Made by a program: the position numbers and the translations under genes
Assembly (NCBI GenBank): GCA_002270565.1
Contig: NQMI01000038.1
Span: 165,332-229,331 of the forward strand
Source of the DNA: Stenocarpella maydis
Lineage: Eukaryota > Ascomycota > Sordariomycetes > Diaporthales > Diaporthaceae
Direction of reading: 5' to 3'
Length of the DNA stretch: 64,000 nt
Notes under the pieces: model-generated
The model's input: the letters and a program-made list of their open reading frames with translations, nothing else
Databases searched by the model: none
Told to the model about the DNA's origin: nothing
Shown here: in pieces, positions 40,472-52,743 of the stretch
Layout of the letters: every line of letters begins with the position of its first letter
Position numbering within the stretch: position 1 is the first letter of the stretch

Positions 40472-41364
40472 ATGGCCGCTTCTAAGGAAAGGGCAACTTA
40501 CACGCACGGCCACCACGCCAGCGTAGTGAACAGCCACGCCAGGCGGACGGCCCAGGACAGTGCCGCCTTCCTTCTACCCTACCTGAAGCCGAACCACACC
40601 ATCCTGGATATTGGCTGTGGACCAGGTACCATCACGGCCGACCTCGCCGAGCTAGTGCCGCAGGGCAAAGTCACCGGGGTCGATGGCGTTGAGGCAGTCT
40701 TGGATCGCGCGCGGGCCCACGTAGCAGGCCGGCCAGGAATCGCGAACTGCAACTTTGAGGTTGCGGATGCCAACGCGCTCCCCTATCCGGACTCCTCTTT
40801 CGACGTTGTGTTTTGCCACCAGGTTCTGCAGCACGTCCAGGATCCCGTCGCTGTCCTCAGGGAGATGGAGAGAGTGGCCAAGCCAGGCGGTATAGTTGCC
40901 GCCCGCGAGGCCGACTACAAGAGCTTCGCGTGGTTTCCGGAGCCACAGGGTCTCGACGAGTGGCTGGATTCGTACCGCAAGACAGCCAGGCTCTGCGGTG
41001 GGCAGCCCGATGCCGGGCGTTATTTAAGACAGGTAAGCAGAACTCGTGACCCCTCGCCGACGGCCTTCATTAACCCGGTCTGTGGTAAAAGTGGTCCAAG
41101 GAGGCTGGGTTTCGAACAGATGCAGAGCATCTGCTGAGCGGGTTCAGTTCTTGGTACTACACAGGTGCGGCAGCGAAGGCATTTGGGGAAAGCTGGATGG
41201 ACAGGGCATTGAAGTCGGATTTTGCGAAGGAGTTTCTGAGGCATGGTGTTGGGTCACAACAAGACTTGGATAGAATTAGCACGACCTGGAGATTGTGGGC
41301 GGTCGAGGAGGACAATTTTATCGTAATACCAAACGGCGAGATTCTTTACAAGGTACCAGCATAG
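40472..41364 (+). CDS. SAM-dependent methyltransferase (UbiE/COQ5-like class I)
   Basis: Two exons (40472-41032, 41092-41364) encode 277 residues; the 59-bp intron has a GTAAGC donor and AG acceptor. The start is ATG 40472; the open frame upstream has only a GTG. Motif I ILDIGCGPG (residues 44-52) binds S-adenosylmethionine, and GVDGVEAV, VADANALPYPDSSFDVVFCHQ (motif II region, given in part) and MERVAKPGG (motif III) follow in order. The substrate is unknown; relatives methylate small molecules. An out-of-frame ATG at 40462 opens a seven-codon uORF that overlaps the start, so translation may be dampened. The next gene is another methyltransferase in the same direction. Confidence 0.87.
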
Positions 41365-41469
41365 TCCATAGCGGTAGAGGATCAGCATATGTATACTCTC
41401 GCTGCTAAAAATAAACCATATTTGTTTATGGCATACAAAATGTGGATAATTTTCTCTTCTCTTTTTTTT

Positions 41470-41488
41470 GGGGGGGGGGGGGGGGGGG
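41470..41488 (+). repeat. Homopolymer G19 after T8
   Basis: A run of eight T followed by 19 G lies in the 3' region of the first methyltransferase gene. It could be a true homopolymer or a base-calling artefact, since dark cycles on two-colour Illumina chemistry give false G runs. Confidence 0.8.
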
Positions 41489-41785
41489 TGCGGAATAATG
41501 GGGCGCGAGTCGAATTCGAACCCCTTCCTCTACTGGTCCGCTCAGAATACGACTTCAATCAGCTCAACAGTCGAACAAGACGAATTAAGCTTTAGCCCGT
41601 GGCTTAATAAGGCTAGCGTTATGAGTCATAGGTTCGAAATATCATATTACGAGGACCTCACCATAGGATTCAATCTACTCAACAATCTTGATCTCTTCCA
41701 AAGATTCACAGCTAGTGACTCCAAATTACTCTACGTGCACCGCGAAAACGTTTCAGCACTTGCGGTTATACGTACGGAAATCAAA

Positions 41786-42733
41786 ATGGCCGCATCAAAT
41801 ACAGTCCTCCCCCTCTCATCCGCGGAGAGGATTGCCTCATATCAACTCGTTCCGCTCAACGGCCTCGCAATTGAGGTAGCGCAAGCAGAGCATCGCATCA
41901 ACCTCATCAACAGCTAGGGCCCAGGCGTGATCAAGCCCAGCAGCCAAGTCCTCGAGATTAGCTGCAGGCAGGGCAACTGCACGGCAGTCCTGGCCGAGGC
42001 GGTTGGCCCAACAGGCCACGTCGACGCGTTCGACCCTGCACTCCCAGACTATGGCGCGCCATTTACACTTGCCCAGGCGCAGAAGCACCTCTCTGAGAGC
42101 GAGATAGGCAGTCGGATCACCTGGCACCGTGGGAATCTCCTGGAGGATAAGGCAACGGGTCCTGGGACGGCAAGGGTGCCTGAAAGAAAATGGGACGTTG
42201 CTGTGCTTTCCCACTGTGTATGGTACTTCAAGGATCGTGACGATCTTTCAAGCCTCCTTCGTGCCTTGAAGTCCAAGATGGCAAAAGGCGGGAGGGTTTG
42301 TATCGCAGAATATGCGCTGCACGCCTCTGAGAAAGCGGCTTGGCCTCATGTCCTCGCTGCTCTGGCTCAGGGAACCTTGCAAGTACTCAGGAGCCAGGAA
42401 ACCAATGAGAATATTCAGATGCCTCTGAGCCCCTATCAGATCAAGCTCTTTGCCGGTGAGCAAGCTTTTAATCTTGATCATGAGGCAACGCTCGTTCCCG
42501 AAAAAGGTCTCCTGGACGGGATCTGGGAAACCGGAACCGTGGCCAGCAAGGATTTCCTGACAGAGATGGAAGCGGCAGTTTCAAAAGAGGATTGGAAGTC
42601 AGATGCAATATTAAAAGCCATGCGTGCATCGGTGGTGGCTGCTACGGAGGCCATTGGTGGTCTGAAGAAGACTCGAACGATGGACGTGTGGACAGGCGTT
42701 TTTTCCGCGGACGAGAACCATAAAACAGTGTAA
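41786..42733 (+). pseudogene. SAM-dependent methyltransferase with internal TAG and damaged motif I
   Basis: One open frame of 315 codons from ATG 41786 is broken once, by TAG at codon 44 (41915-41917), where relatives have tryptophan (TGG). The change is G-to-A, which is CpA-to-TpA on the other strand. The SAM-binding motif reads EISCRQG instead of the usual E-I-G-C-G-x-G, two more Gly codons changed by G-to-A. The rest (VDAFDPALPDYG, WDVAVLSHCVWYF and the C-terminal helices) is well preserved. No intron removes the TAG in phase. I read this as recent inactivation; a sequencing error could explain the stop but not all three changes. It lies 421 bp after the first methyltransferase and ends at the edge of an AT-rich block. 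Confidence 0.72.
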
Positions 42734-43153
42734 AATTAACAATGCCAAAAAACATAGCATAACAATACTAGGGTCTTTAACTTCTTTTACTATTATTATA
42801 CTTACTTTAGTCTTCCTACTTAAATGTTATTTATTAACGTGGTTTACCATCACTCTGCCAGTATCACCATTCCGCCACTTTTGCTAACTTTACCCAACTT
42901 TCGTTAATCCCAGCACCCGCCAAGGGCCAAATAATTAATAAAAGTTGGCACTAATTGGTGCTAACTAGTCTAAATTGCTTATTTCTAATTGATTTTATTA
43001 ATTTGGAGTAGTTAGCGGGGCTGTAGTGCTGGTTTAAGTAGGGTAACTTTTGGTGGGAAAATTGCACTTCATACCAAATGGTGCTAATTTCGGCCTTAAA
43101 ATCTCGGTCCGCCGTGGACTACCAACATATATATATGCACCACCTGGTGCTAA

Positions 43154-44800
43154 CTACGCTGGTTTTGCTATAATATAATTAGAATCTGATCCATTAGACT
43201 CTTCTTTATCTTTCTTGCAAGTTGTTATATAATGCTTAGCCTTACTATACTTGCTATAGCATCGTTTGCTCGGTCCGTTGCGGACTGACTCCTTGGCACC
43301 ACCGGCTATTTCATCAGCTGGCTGCTTCCCCTTCTGTTTTTCTTTAATTATTGCTTGGGATTCCTTAATATTAAAGGCCCCTCTAAGCTTCACTGGGGTT
43401 CTTTTAGCCTTCTGGCGTTTAGCGAGTGCTTTGTTGGCCTCTTGAAGTGTTCGGATCTGCTTGCTTATAAGTGTGATTGAGTGTGCCATCGCCTGTGCTC
43501 CCTTTGCCATCTTATTAAAAGCCTCTATAATTGCTGTAGGGGAGCTACCCTGATGGGCGGAGATCCTGCCTTTGATATAAGTTGACTGCTTAATAGTTTG
43601 TTGTGCGTTGGAGGGTGTTTGAGACTCCTATTGCTGGGGAGAAAAAGGGATGGATGTTACTAGAGTTCTGATGCGAATATTAAGCTTAGAAATAACAGAA
43701 TTCGGGTCCTAAGGCACTATTCCAGCTCCCCTAAATACAGCCTTAATATTGTCCTCTATAAAAGTCTTATCATGGGCTATTTTAAATGCGATAAAGAACT
43801 TACTTTTAGTAATATGGTTGATAGAAGCCCGAATAAAGTTGCTAATTTTCTTGCTATATGCATACTTTAGAGGCCGAAATAATATAATATCCAGTAGCTA
43901 GACTAAATGAGAAGAGTATGGAGGCATACTAATAGGGATAATCTTATTCTCTATATAATAGTGATTGAATTCGGCGGACATATGGCTCTTGTGGTCATCA
44001 AGTATCAACATCCAATAATCTGCCTCTCTCTTAGGTTTTATATACTTATTAAAGTGCTGAATCCACTCAAGGCTAGTCTTATTATCTATCCATCCATTCA
44101 GAGGAGGTATAATCACTCAGGAGGGGGGAAAACCTAACTTTATAGTTCAGCTTGCAAGGTGGTAGGCGCCCTGGATAATAATGAATAGTGGGATATACCA
44201 GCTGCTTGCATTGATGCATTAAAGAGCGGTTGCTTATTCCCGGTTGCTAGGCTGAATGAACTTAGCCTGTTTACATTTATCAGCGCGTGTAATAATTATT
44301 AACGCGGTAATTATGCCTATTATAAAGCCGGTCTCATCGCAGTTATAGAGATTATTGTTAATAATTTGGTACTTAGCCATTATATTCTAGAGGAGCCTAA
44401 ACCAGTTCCTAATTACCTCTAGATCTTTATAGAGAGCCCTCTGATAGTTATAGGGATGATTAAATCTGGTTTTTAGGCTGGGTTACATATCCATAAAGCG
44501 TCAAGCCTAGTGCTTACCCACCAGCTTAGTATCTTGTGATGTTAGCAAGAGGTTTACTATATCTTCTACCCTAGAGAGTCACAGGGGAAATCCACATATA
44601 TCTTAATTGATAATATATTGGATAAGCGTTTGCTCTTTAATTTAGTTGAGTTTATAGGTATCAATACTGTATTCTTTGCGTATATGTTGGCGATTCATCC
44701 TATCGTGTAGTGTAGATTAAGGAATGTTAAAAATCCTAGTAGCTTCAGCTACTTTTCTAGGTTTTACTTTATTTTTTTTTAGATTTCTTAATAGTCTGGA
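43154..44800 (-). pseudogene. Fot1/pogo DDE transposase, degraded
   Basis: Reading the minus strand through stops gives NNNLYNCDETGF (first catalytic Asp), GWIDNKTSLEWIQHFNKYI, then LILDDHKSHMSAEF (second Asp) and MPPYSSHLV, the standard pogo/Fot1 order. The C-terminal tail, intact from 43510 to 43154, has the helical MAHSITLISKQIRTLQEANK segment found in fungal Fot1-like proteins and a Cys/His-containing end (CYSKYSKAKHYITTC). Stops are mainly TAG and TAA. Confidence 0.8.
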
Positions 44801-44859
44801 TAGCTAAGAGTATTTTGCCCTCTTGAGATATAGGATATATGTTTTAGTTGTTGATTTCT

Positions 44860-45405
44860 TCTGAAGAGAATGTACTATAGAATAGCATACAATTCAGCGT
44901 GTGTTTTCCGACAGGGTCGCAGTATGGTGCTCTGAGGCAAATTGGGACGATTGATAATGGTCTGGACAACTTTGTATTGAATTAAGTTGGGCTTCTGTAA
45001 GCCCTCCTTGTATACCCTCCGACGTCGTCTCACCCGCGGGCACGCTGCGGTAGGCTCTGGTGCAAATTTGCAAATGCCGGAAAATTCGCCCTTCCAACAC
45101 ACCATCTTTGGTTCCAAGCAACTAGCCAACCATAACCCTGGCAATGCCCAAATTAACTATATGTAAACTTCAGAAATCAAGCTATCCAATAAACCAAGTT
45201 ACATACTTTTGGATAAGAAATAAGGGTAATACAGAGGTTCAAAATTAAGGTGCAAATGCAGATCAAAATAATCGACTCACGGCCACCAAACTCATCTTGC
45301 GTCGCGCACGCACTGGGTGTACTTAGCGAAATTCGCCTGACTCGCAAGTCTAGGGTAACTCCTTGCACGAAGTGCCAACGCCCTGCTGAGCGGTTCCGTT
45401 TAACA
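44860..45405 (-). mobile_element. Solo LTR (family A) with 5-bp target duplication TTTCT
   Basis: A 546-bp minus-strand copy that begins (inverted) TGTTAAACGGAACCGC at 45405 and ends in a diverged CTTCAGA at 44860. TTTCT flanks it at 44855-44859 and 45406-45410. It has one unit of the aaggagttaccctag repeat. It is inserted near one end of the Fot1-type element. Confidence 0.85.
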
Positions 45406-46509
45406 TTTCTAATGCATTAAATATTTAAATAGAAGGAATATTATGAGACTAACGCGAAAAATAGAGATGCGATTTATACCTAAAACACCCTAGCTTATAC
45501 AAACCTTAAGTGTTACAGCCTGCCCTGTACTACGCCTAACCTCTCTAAATTAATAATAGAGATTAAAAATAAGCGATTAAGTATAGTTGACACTAATTGA
45601 TGCCAACTTTTATTAATTATTTGGCCCTTGGCGGGTGCTGGGGTTGATGAAAGTTGGGTAAAGTTAGCAAAAGTGGCGGAATGGTGATACTGGCGGATTG
45701 ATGGTAAACTACGTTAATTATAATAAAGTAGTTTTAAATAAACTTCTTTTATTTATTAACTATTTATTTTTATATTTATAATAAGTATAAACTATTTATA
45801 TTCTTTTAAAATATATATTAAGTCAGCCTTAAAAATAGGAACTATTTAAGTTTCTTTTCTTAGTTAGAATAAAAAATAATAGTTACTCTTCATCAGTGAA
45901 AAGTATTTAATTCAAAATATAAATATTTAGTTTATTATACATACTTTCATTAACAATGATATATTTACTACTTCTGTTACTACTAATCTATAAACTAATA
46001 TTTTATAATATAAGTCTTAATCTTAAATTATAGTAATTTATACTAATACCATTAGTATATTATTAAGCTTATTCCAAACTAATTATATTCTTTAAGTTTC
46101 TTTTCCTAATTAGAATAAGTGATAATTACTGTGAAAGGATAATAAATAATTAGTTTATAATATATACTTTTAAAAATAACTATTTAATTATTACTTTTAT
46201 TAATATTAAACTATAAACTATTAAACTCTAAAGTTTAAATCTATTTTGAATTATTAGCTAATTCAATATTATTAAATATTATATATAAATAAATTTATTA
46301 TATAACTTAAAGTATAAATATGTATATTATATAAATATAACCAATATTATTATATTAAGCTATAAAGCATTCTAACTTAATTGAATATTATTAAGAAATA
46401 TATATATATTACTTAAACTTGGTAATATAAATAGATTATAAACATTTATATTGTTAAAATGATTTATTTAATATGGTTGACTAGTAAATAAACTATATTA
46501 GTAAGTAAA

Positions 46510-47075
46510 TGTTAGAAATGTAACAGAAATAAAACCAGGGACTGACTGTTGGTCCCCTGGAGGCGCGGATAAAACCCTACCGGCCAGCTGGATAGGCTAG
46601 TAGGAAGTAATATAACCTAGTAAGGTTATATAACAGATTAAAAGGATAATTAAGGCAATTAAAGCAATGTTATTACTCTAAATGATCCAAACGCTCCATC
46701 ACTCCTATTACTCCTAGCAAACAATACTCTAAGTAAGCCCTAAGGAGCAATACTTCTATTACTCTAAGTTAAAGAGATAGATTATATAAACCTATACTTA
46801 TTATTACTAGATAGTATAGCTTAGGGCAGCTCTTTAGTAATTAATTTAAATATTTATTTAAGAATAGCTTTAATAGCTTTTAATTATTATTATTATATTA
46901 CTTAAAATAATTCTACTTTAAATACTTTTTCTATATAAACCTATTTATTAGGTTTATTAGCTAAGAACTAGCTATAATTATTATAATTTAACTACTTTTT
47001 ATTTAAATATTTTATAAACCTTAAGTAATAACTTCTATAATTATTTTAACTTTATATTTATAATATTTAAATTTA
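46510..47075 (+). repeat. LTR-like repeat (family B), copy 1
   Basis: It starts TGTTAGAAATGTAACAG, has aggcgcggataaaaccct and a TATA-like tatataaacctat, and is collinear with 53540-54070 across about 530 bp with mainly transition differences. The start resembles fungal Copia-type LTRs. No target duplication was identified. Confidence 0.5.
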
Positions 47076-47172
47076 ATAATGTTAATACTAATAATACTAA
47101 TAATACTAATAATACTAATAATACTAATAATACTAATAATACTAATAATACTAATAATAATAATAATAATCC

Positions 47173-47209
<37 letters not shown>

Positions 47210-47234
47210 TAATAATAATAATAATAATAATAAC

Positions 47235-47289
<55 letters not shown>

Positions 47290-47296
47290 TTAATAC
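47076..47296 (+). repeat. AATACTAAT / AAT microsatellite
   Basis: About eight copies of a 9-bp AATACTAAT unit followed by some 40 AAT units with few interruptions. It gives spurious poly-Asn and poly-Ile frames. It sits exactly at the 3' end of the family B repeat, as does a shorter AAT run in copy 2 (about 54058-54078). Confidence 0.9.
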
Positions 47297-48291
47297 TAAT
47301 GATAAAAAGAAAAAGTAAATATTATTTAATATAAAGTCTACTCTACTTTTTAAAAATTGGCTTATTTAAATTTTTCAATTAATTAAATATAAAGAATTAA
47401 GTATAATTAATATGAATTAATCTTGGTTTATATTAATTATTTAATATTAAATAAGTAATAAGATTAATTAAAGTTAATAAACATTATAAATATAACTTAG
47501 TTACTAATGTAAATTTCATTTTACTAAACTGTATTATTAATTTATAAGAAACTATATTTTTAAAGATAAAGTTAATATTATAATTACTTTAGCTACTTTA
47601 AATTTATAAGTTCAATTATAAATAAAAGATTAAGTATAATATAAAGTGCTAGCAAGTAGCTATCTTACTTTCTCAAACAATATCTATATATACCCTGTTA
47701 AAACCCTTAAATAAGGCTTAAAATAAATGAAGTTTTAGGGTTTGATTGCAAGTATATGAATAAGCTATAGTTTATTTTTGGAATTTTAGACAGTTTTAGC
47801 CTAATTATTTAAGAAATTTGATTTTGAACCCCTGTAATGTCGTTTTTCTAATATAGCTTATATAAGAAAATTCTAAAATTCCTATAAAAAGTAATCTAAC
47901 TAAAGTATATAAAGTTTAAGCTGCCCTAAAATTTATATTTATTTTAGGCTTAGTTCGAGGGTTTTAGTAGGGTTCATATAGACGTTTTTTATCTAGAAAA
48001 TTAGCTAGCTACTTCCTGGTCCTAGCTATCTCTTGGTACCCTATGTTAGTTAATATTAATTAGTATTAAAATTTATTAATTATTATATTAGTAGGTATTG
48101 AGTAATAAATTAATTATATTATAAACTACCTTATTTACCAATATAATTTACTCTTTAATAAATATATAAATAATAATAATAAGATTATTATTCTATTAAA
48201 AGGTTTATATATATAAGATCTTTCTATATATTTATATAATATTTTTAAAAAAGAAACTTTATATTAATATATTTAAATTCTTAAAAAAAAT

Positions 48292-48293
<2 letters not shown>

Positions 48294-48353
<60 letters not shown>
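48294..48353 (+). repeat. Poly-T tract (60 T)
   Basis: An uninterrupted run of 60 T, preceded by A8, at the right-hand edge of the AT-rich desert. It could be the tail of a minus-strand retroposon or a slippage product. Confidence 0.9.
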
Positions 48354-48355
<2 letters not shown>

Positions 48356-48854
48356 TATTTATTATTTTATTTTAATTATTTATGTTTATTATTTATACAG
48401 TTTTTTTATTTAGTTAAGGTGTAATATATGATTGTCGTGTGTAAGGAAGCTACGGTTAGAGATTTCGTGCGCTAAGCAAATATATCAACCTCCGGTGTTG
48501 TGCGTCTGGTATCATTTAGGTATGCTCTAGGAAATTATCAGCACGAGGGCCACGGCATAACATTATGCGGGTGAAGCTTGAGCGGTCCAAGAAACACAGT
48601 GACAAATACCTCAAGTGTTTCAAATTACCTTCACTCCACAAGAGGTCGGACATTGATGATATATACTCATCATTTCCTAGTAATTATATGTTCTTTATAA
48701 TGAGCGTCCTATGGTATTTCAATTCCGTGTCGAAGCATTCACTGATTCCCCATCAGTCACCTATAGTTACACAACTAAGATTTAACTAAAAAACCTGCTC
48801 CATCACATTTCGACCATTCCTGGAAGTTCAGTGAGCCCTACATTTATAGTGGTG

Positions 48855-50321
48855 TCAGCTTTGCAACTTCATATTACTTGCTGTTTCAGGCATAGAAAAA
48901 TGAAGAAAATGCGTACAGCCATCGATATTCTCTTTAACCTGGCTCTTCACCGTGCAGGCATTCATCTGCGCTACACTCTGTGACTTGAGGGGGTTCCCGT
49001 TTTCACAGCCCTGGAACATGCAGTTTGAGTCCATGGCACGTTGGAGTGAATCACCCTTCCATCCGAAGACGTAGTCGGCATGAGTTCCGTAGCCGTTCAA
49101 GTTTCCATTCTTACCCATGTAGCTGAGGACGAAGGGGTTGGGGGTACCACTAGGCCACATTGATTTGAACTGCGCTGTGTCCCAGAGGGTCTCATACGCT
49201 AACTGCGGCATGCGGACTGGGTGAGAGGATGGGCAGGGGCCGGCTGGCTGGAACGCACCAGTCTGTGTGTCGTACACTGTAGTAATAGGAGTCAGCATTT
49301 GAAAACCCAAAGGAACAGCTTGATGAGAACATAAGGAGGAACGGGACACTGGATGCACATGGCGTTCAACAAACAGACTCCGAAGAGGAGATTGATCCTC
49401 CCAAGTGGGTTGGAATTGTGTACAAGGACTGCTTACTATGATCTTGGTGGTTCGGGGTATCAAGGTTCTTTCCATCCCAACACCTAAGACAGGCGTGTAA
49501 GTTGTAGTCAGACTTTGAGATGCGGCGCATATGTACAATAAGCAAACACTAGGGCACTGGCGAAGGGGCACTAACGAAGGGAAATGGTGAACAGTCATGA
49601 TGCCTCCTGGACAGGGCTGCGTCGGGAAGGTATCAAGTTCTGGGAACCTGGTCGATTTGTTCTGAAGGCAGACGAACTTGAGTCCCTTTTGGCCGTTTGA
49701 CTGCTCTGCACTGTTTGTCGTCGGGTTTCCTATAGTCATGCGGAAGCCCTGAGAAACAGTTCAAATTGCTGTCAGAATGTTACGAAGAGCGTGAAATCAA
49801 CTAGTCCGGGCGGTGGAGGGCGTTGAGGTTTTGGGGGGCAAGGCGCTCACTGGTTTGAATGCTGTGATCTTCTGGTTACCATTGGAGTAAAAGTCCTGTT
49901 GGGTATAGTATACAGTCATCCCTAGTCAAATTTTTGCTGGTGAGCCTTCCGTCCTGGGCAGCAGAATTTAGAAGAACATACCGCCATTGACTCCGGGGGG
50001 CAAGGCGTCGTTCTCCATGATGGGCACGCGCTTGTAAGACCCATTGGTTGGGTGCTTGAAGAACATGACAGCGGTCCAGTAGTTGGAAAAGTCCTCAGAA
50101 AACGTGCAAGTCGTGCAGCTTCCTTGGTTACCAATATCACCGGACATAGTGGCGTTGAAAGCGTTTCCTCCAACGATCTGATGCAGGTGTGACGACGGGG
50201 TTTTGCCTGGCTCCACGAGGGGGTCGAGGCGTTGGATGCTCACAGTGCCGCATGCAAACCGAAGCGCCGCCTGTGACGGCGCGGCCGCGGATAATGCAAG
50301 GCTGAGGGGAAACCACTTCAT
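48855..50321 (-). CDS. Secreted DUF1996-domain protein
   Basis: Five exons on the minus strand (50321-49982, 49921-49851, 49748-49576, 49483-49437, 49276-48855) encode 350 residues; every junction keeps phase. The signal peptide is MKWFPLSLALSAAAPSQAAL. The DUF1996 core follows: RLDPLVEPGKTPSSHLHQIV with the H...H pair, the TCTFSEDFSNYWTA segment, CPGGIMTVHHFPSCWDGKN (joined across intron 3), LDTPNHQDHM (joined across intron 4), YETLWDT and GYGTHADYVFGWKG. The family is common in ascomycete secretomes, often as several paralogues; its activity is unknown to me. There is no WSC domain or GPI-like tail. It is the only intact gene in a stretch of about 15 kb of AT-rich repeat DNA. Confidence 0.9.
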
Positions 50322-51100
50322 GCTTTCAGTGGTCTAGAATGATTCTCTGTATCTAGAATGATTGGGACCGAAAAGATTGTCTGAAGCAGGGAGATATTTC
50401 TGGCACGTAAACAGGCAATCCGGCTAGACATCGAGCAGCTATATGTATCCCGAGGTCTGTCCCCAAGGGGAATAGCGAAAATCACTTATTCTCGACGCCC
50501 AGAAATTCTAGGTCATTCCTCATCCATGGCGCATGTGTCGACCAACACATCTATTACATTCAATTCCAATGAACTAAAAGACGGAGAGCTTGTCCAAAGT
50601 TGGCGAGTTGGGATAATTATAGTGCCGTGCCTTTCGGTGCTTTCAAACCAGGGAATTAATCCACACACAATCTATCATGCATCCAATTACTCAACTGCCG
50701 AGACCGTGTTAACTTGTCCATTTATCCGGTTTTCCTGGGCACGACTCTAGTCTTTATTGTTTTCTCGTTGGTCTTATAATTAAATGAAGTATCTCATTTA
50801 GTAATCAGCGAGACTCGGATAACTAGATACGAGCCAACTTTACGATGTTCAACACCCACCTCCAGTACTAGATATGGGATGGGAGTTCATAATAAGACTA
50901 ACATGGCAGAAGGATGCTGGGTTGTCTCGCACTGGGAATGTTCGTGGCCGGCCAGATGAAGCCTGGGGGTACGGGATATATATAACGTAAATACGCTGTT
51001 TATTACAGCCTGTTAAGTACCAAGTTCATCCATTATTCAGATAAGACCCATAGCAAGGTCCTTACTCCGTGGTACAGGCACGTCAGAGAGGATATGGCTG
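50322..51100. other. Upstream region of the DUF1996 gene
   Basis: Normal-composition promoter DNA up to about 51,050, where AT-rich DNA begins. Small ORFs show no family signal. Confidence 0.45.
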
Positions 51101-52743
51101 GGCAGGTTCAAGCTAGACATTTACCCCTACATGCCTCTTTAACAACCAAAAACTATATCTGCTTTAAGATAGTCTGGTAATATAGATTCGGGTACTTATT
51201 AAACAAATTAGCCTTCTTAAGTAATTACACACTAACGTGCCCGGTACACGTTTAGCGCATCTCTAATTTAGCATATAGACACAGCTGCTTCAAACCCTAT
51301 TCTTAAAGCTAATTTAATATTATAAATAAAATAGTTTTAAATATATATAACTATATCTTAAGCTATTTAATATAATGAAAAGACCTATTAAAACTAAATT
51401 GAACTATAATATAACGTAGGGTATTAGGAAGTAGCTAGGATTAGGAAGTAGCTAGTTTTTAGTAAATTCACCAAATTTAGGCTACCCTAGTACCTGCCTA
51501 GTACTAAGTAACTAATAAAAATTAGCATTAATGAATGCTAATTATACTTAATTATTTAAATTTAGTTAATTTTATAAATATAGAGAAATTAGGGCAAGTA
51601 TAATATTAGTTTAAAGAAGATAACTTTTAATAAGAGAAATATACTTTATATTCAATAATACTGATCTTATTTTTTAAATATTAATTAAGCTAAAGTTACT
51701 CTTAATTACTTAAAATCTAGCTTATTGAACTTATATTCTTTTTATAAGTTTTTATATTATATTTAGTCTTATTATAGTTACTATATTATTTCTCGTTTAA
51801 TTTATTATAAGCTAAATTCTTATTATTATTAAATATTACTAAACATTCCTTAACATTAAGTGTTCATTTAAGCTAGATCTAACTTCTTTTAGCCCTCTAA
51901 TGCTTTATAAACCTAATATTAGGCTTCTTAAGAGTATAAACTTAATTACTTAAAAGAGTAATTTAATATATCATGACTTATATACTCTCTATAAATTTCT
52001 TAACTACTATAAGAATTTGTATAAAGGAGCTACTTTAATAATTAGAAGTATTGTTGTTAATAAAACGTAGTTACTAAATAATCTAATAAGTATTTAAAAG
52101 TATTTTTAATTTCTATTTTAAGGATAATATAGAGGACAGTTACTATAATGTTTATAAGTAAATATTTAGCTTAAAAATAATAAAATTTAGATCTTATAAA
52201 GAAATATTAGCATCTTTAAATCTAGCTTTTATATTTCTTTTTATAAAAATCTTTATATAAGTTACTTCAAATATAGTAAAAATCTTAAACTTACTATCTG
52301 ACCCTCACTAGTGGAACACCCCTACTAGTGGAATGAGAAGCCACATACAAACTGCCCAAACTCATAATGCATATAAAATACTCAATACTTGGTATCAAGA
52401 TTTAATTTATATAGCAAATTAAAGCTTAGAAGATAATTAATCTATATATATAGCCGGCTGCTTAATTCCACCACTAAATCTTATAAGAATTAATACTGAA
52501 ATATTCTCCTTATCCTTATCATCTAATTCGTCATTACTAAATCCTTTAAATACTTCTTTATTAATAAGTAAATTTTCTAGAACCTAAAATTCCTCTTTAA
52601 GGTCTCTAATAAACCCTCTTTAGCTTAATATCTTATAAATACTTATAAATTCTTTATCGACGTTAGGGATAGTATAACATTTCTGTATGCCCATCTAAGC
52701 ACTATTATAAGCCTTATGCTTAGCATTTTCTTACTCTAAGAAG

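Larger units (their letters stand above)
42837..45714 (-). mobile_element. Fot1/pogo-type DNA transposon with about 150-bp TIRs
   Basis: The left end (from 42837) and right end (from 45714, inverted) share about 150 bp beginning ACGTGGTTTACCATCA / ACGTAGTTTACCATCA, including ccgccacttttgctaac and cacccgccaagggccaaat. TA is present on both sides (42835-42836, 45715-45716), as expected for this superfamily. The interior holds a minus-strand DDE_1 transposase relic and a nested solo LTR of 546 bp, leaving about 2.3 kb for the original element. Confidence 0.82.
45717..48420. other. AT-rich RIP-type desert
   Basis: More than 80 percent A+T over most of its length with no readable protein; it contains the LTR-like repeat, AAT microsatellite and poly-T tract listed separately. 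Confidence 0.6.

Noticed and set aside
41500..41650. tRNA-like B-box sequences (gttcgaaat, and inverted ttcgaacccc)
   Set aside because: No A box at proper distance and no stems forming a cloverleaf could be drawn on either strand.
41879..41916. Short intron that would remove the TAG in the second methyltransferase
   Set aside because: Only 38 bp, and it would put the conserved downstream sequence out of frame.
47021..47318. Poly-Asn and poly-Ile/Leu ORFs
   Set aside because: Translations of the AAT microsatellite in two strands.
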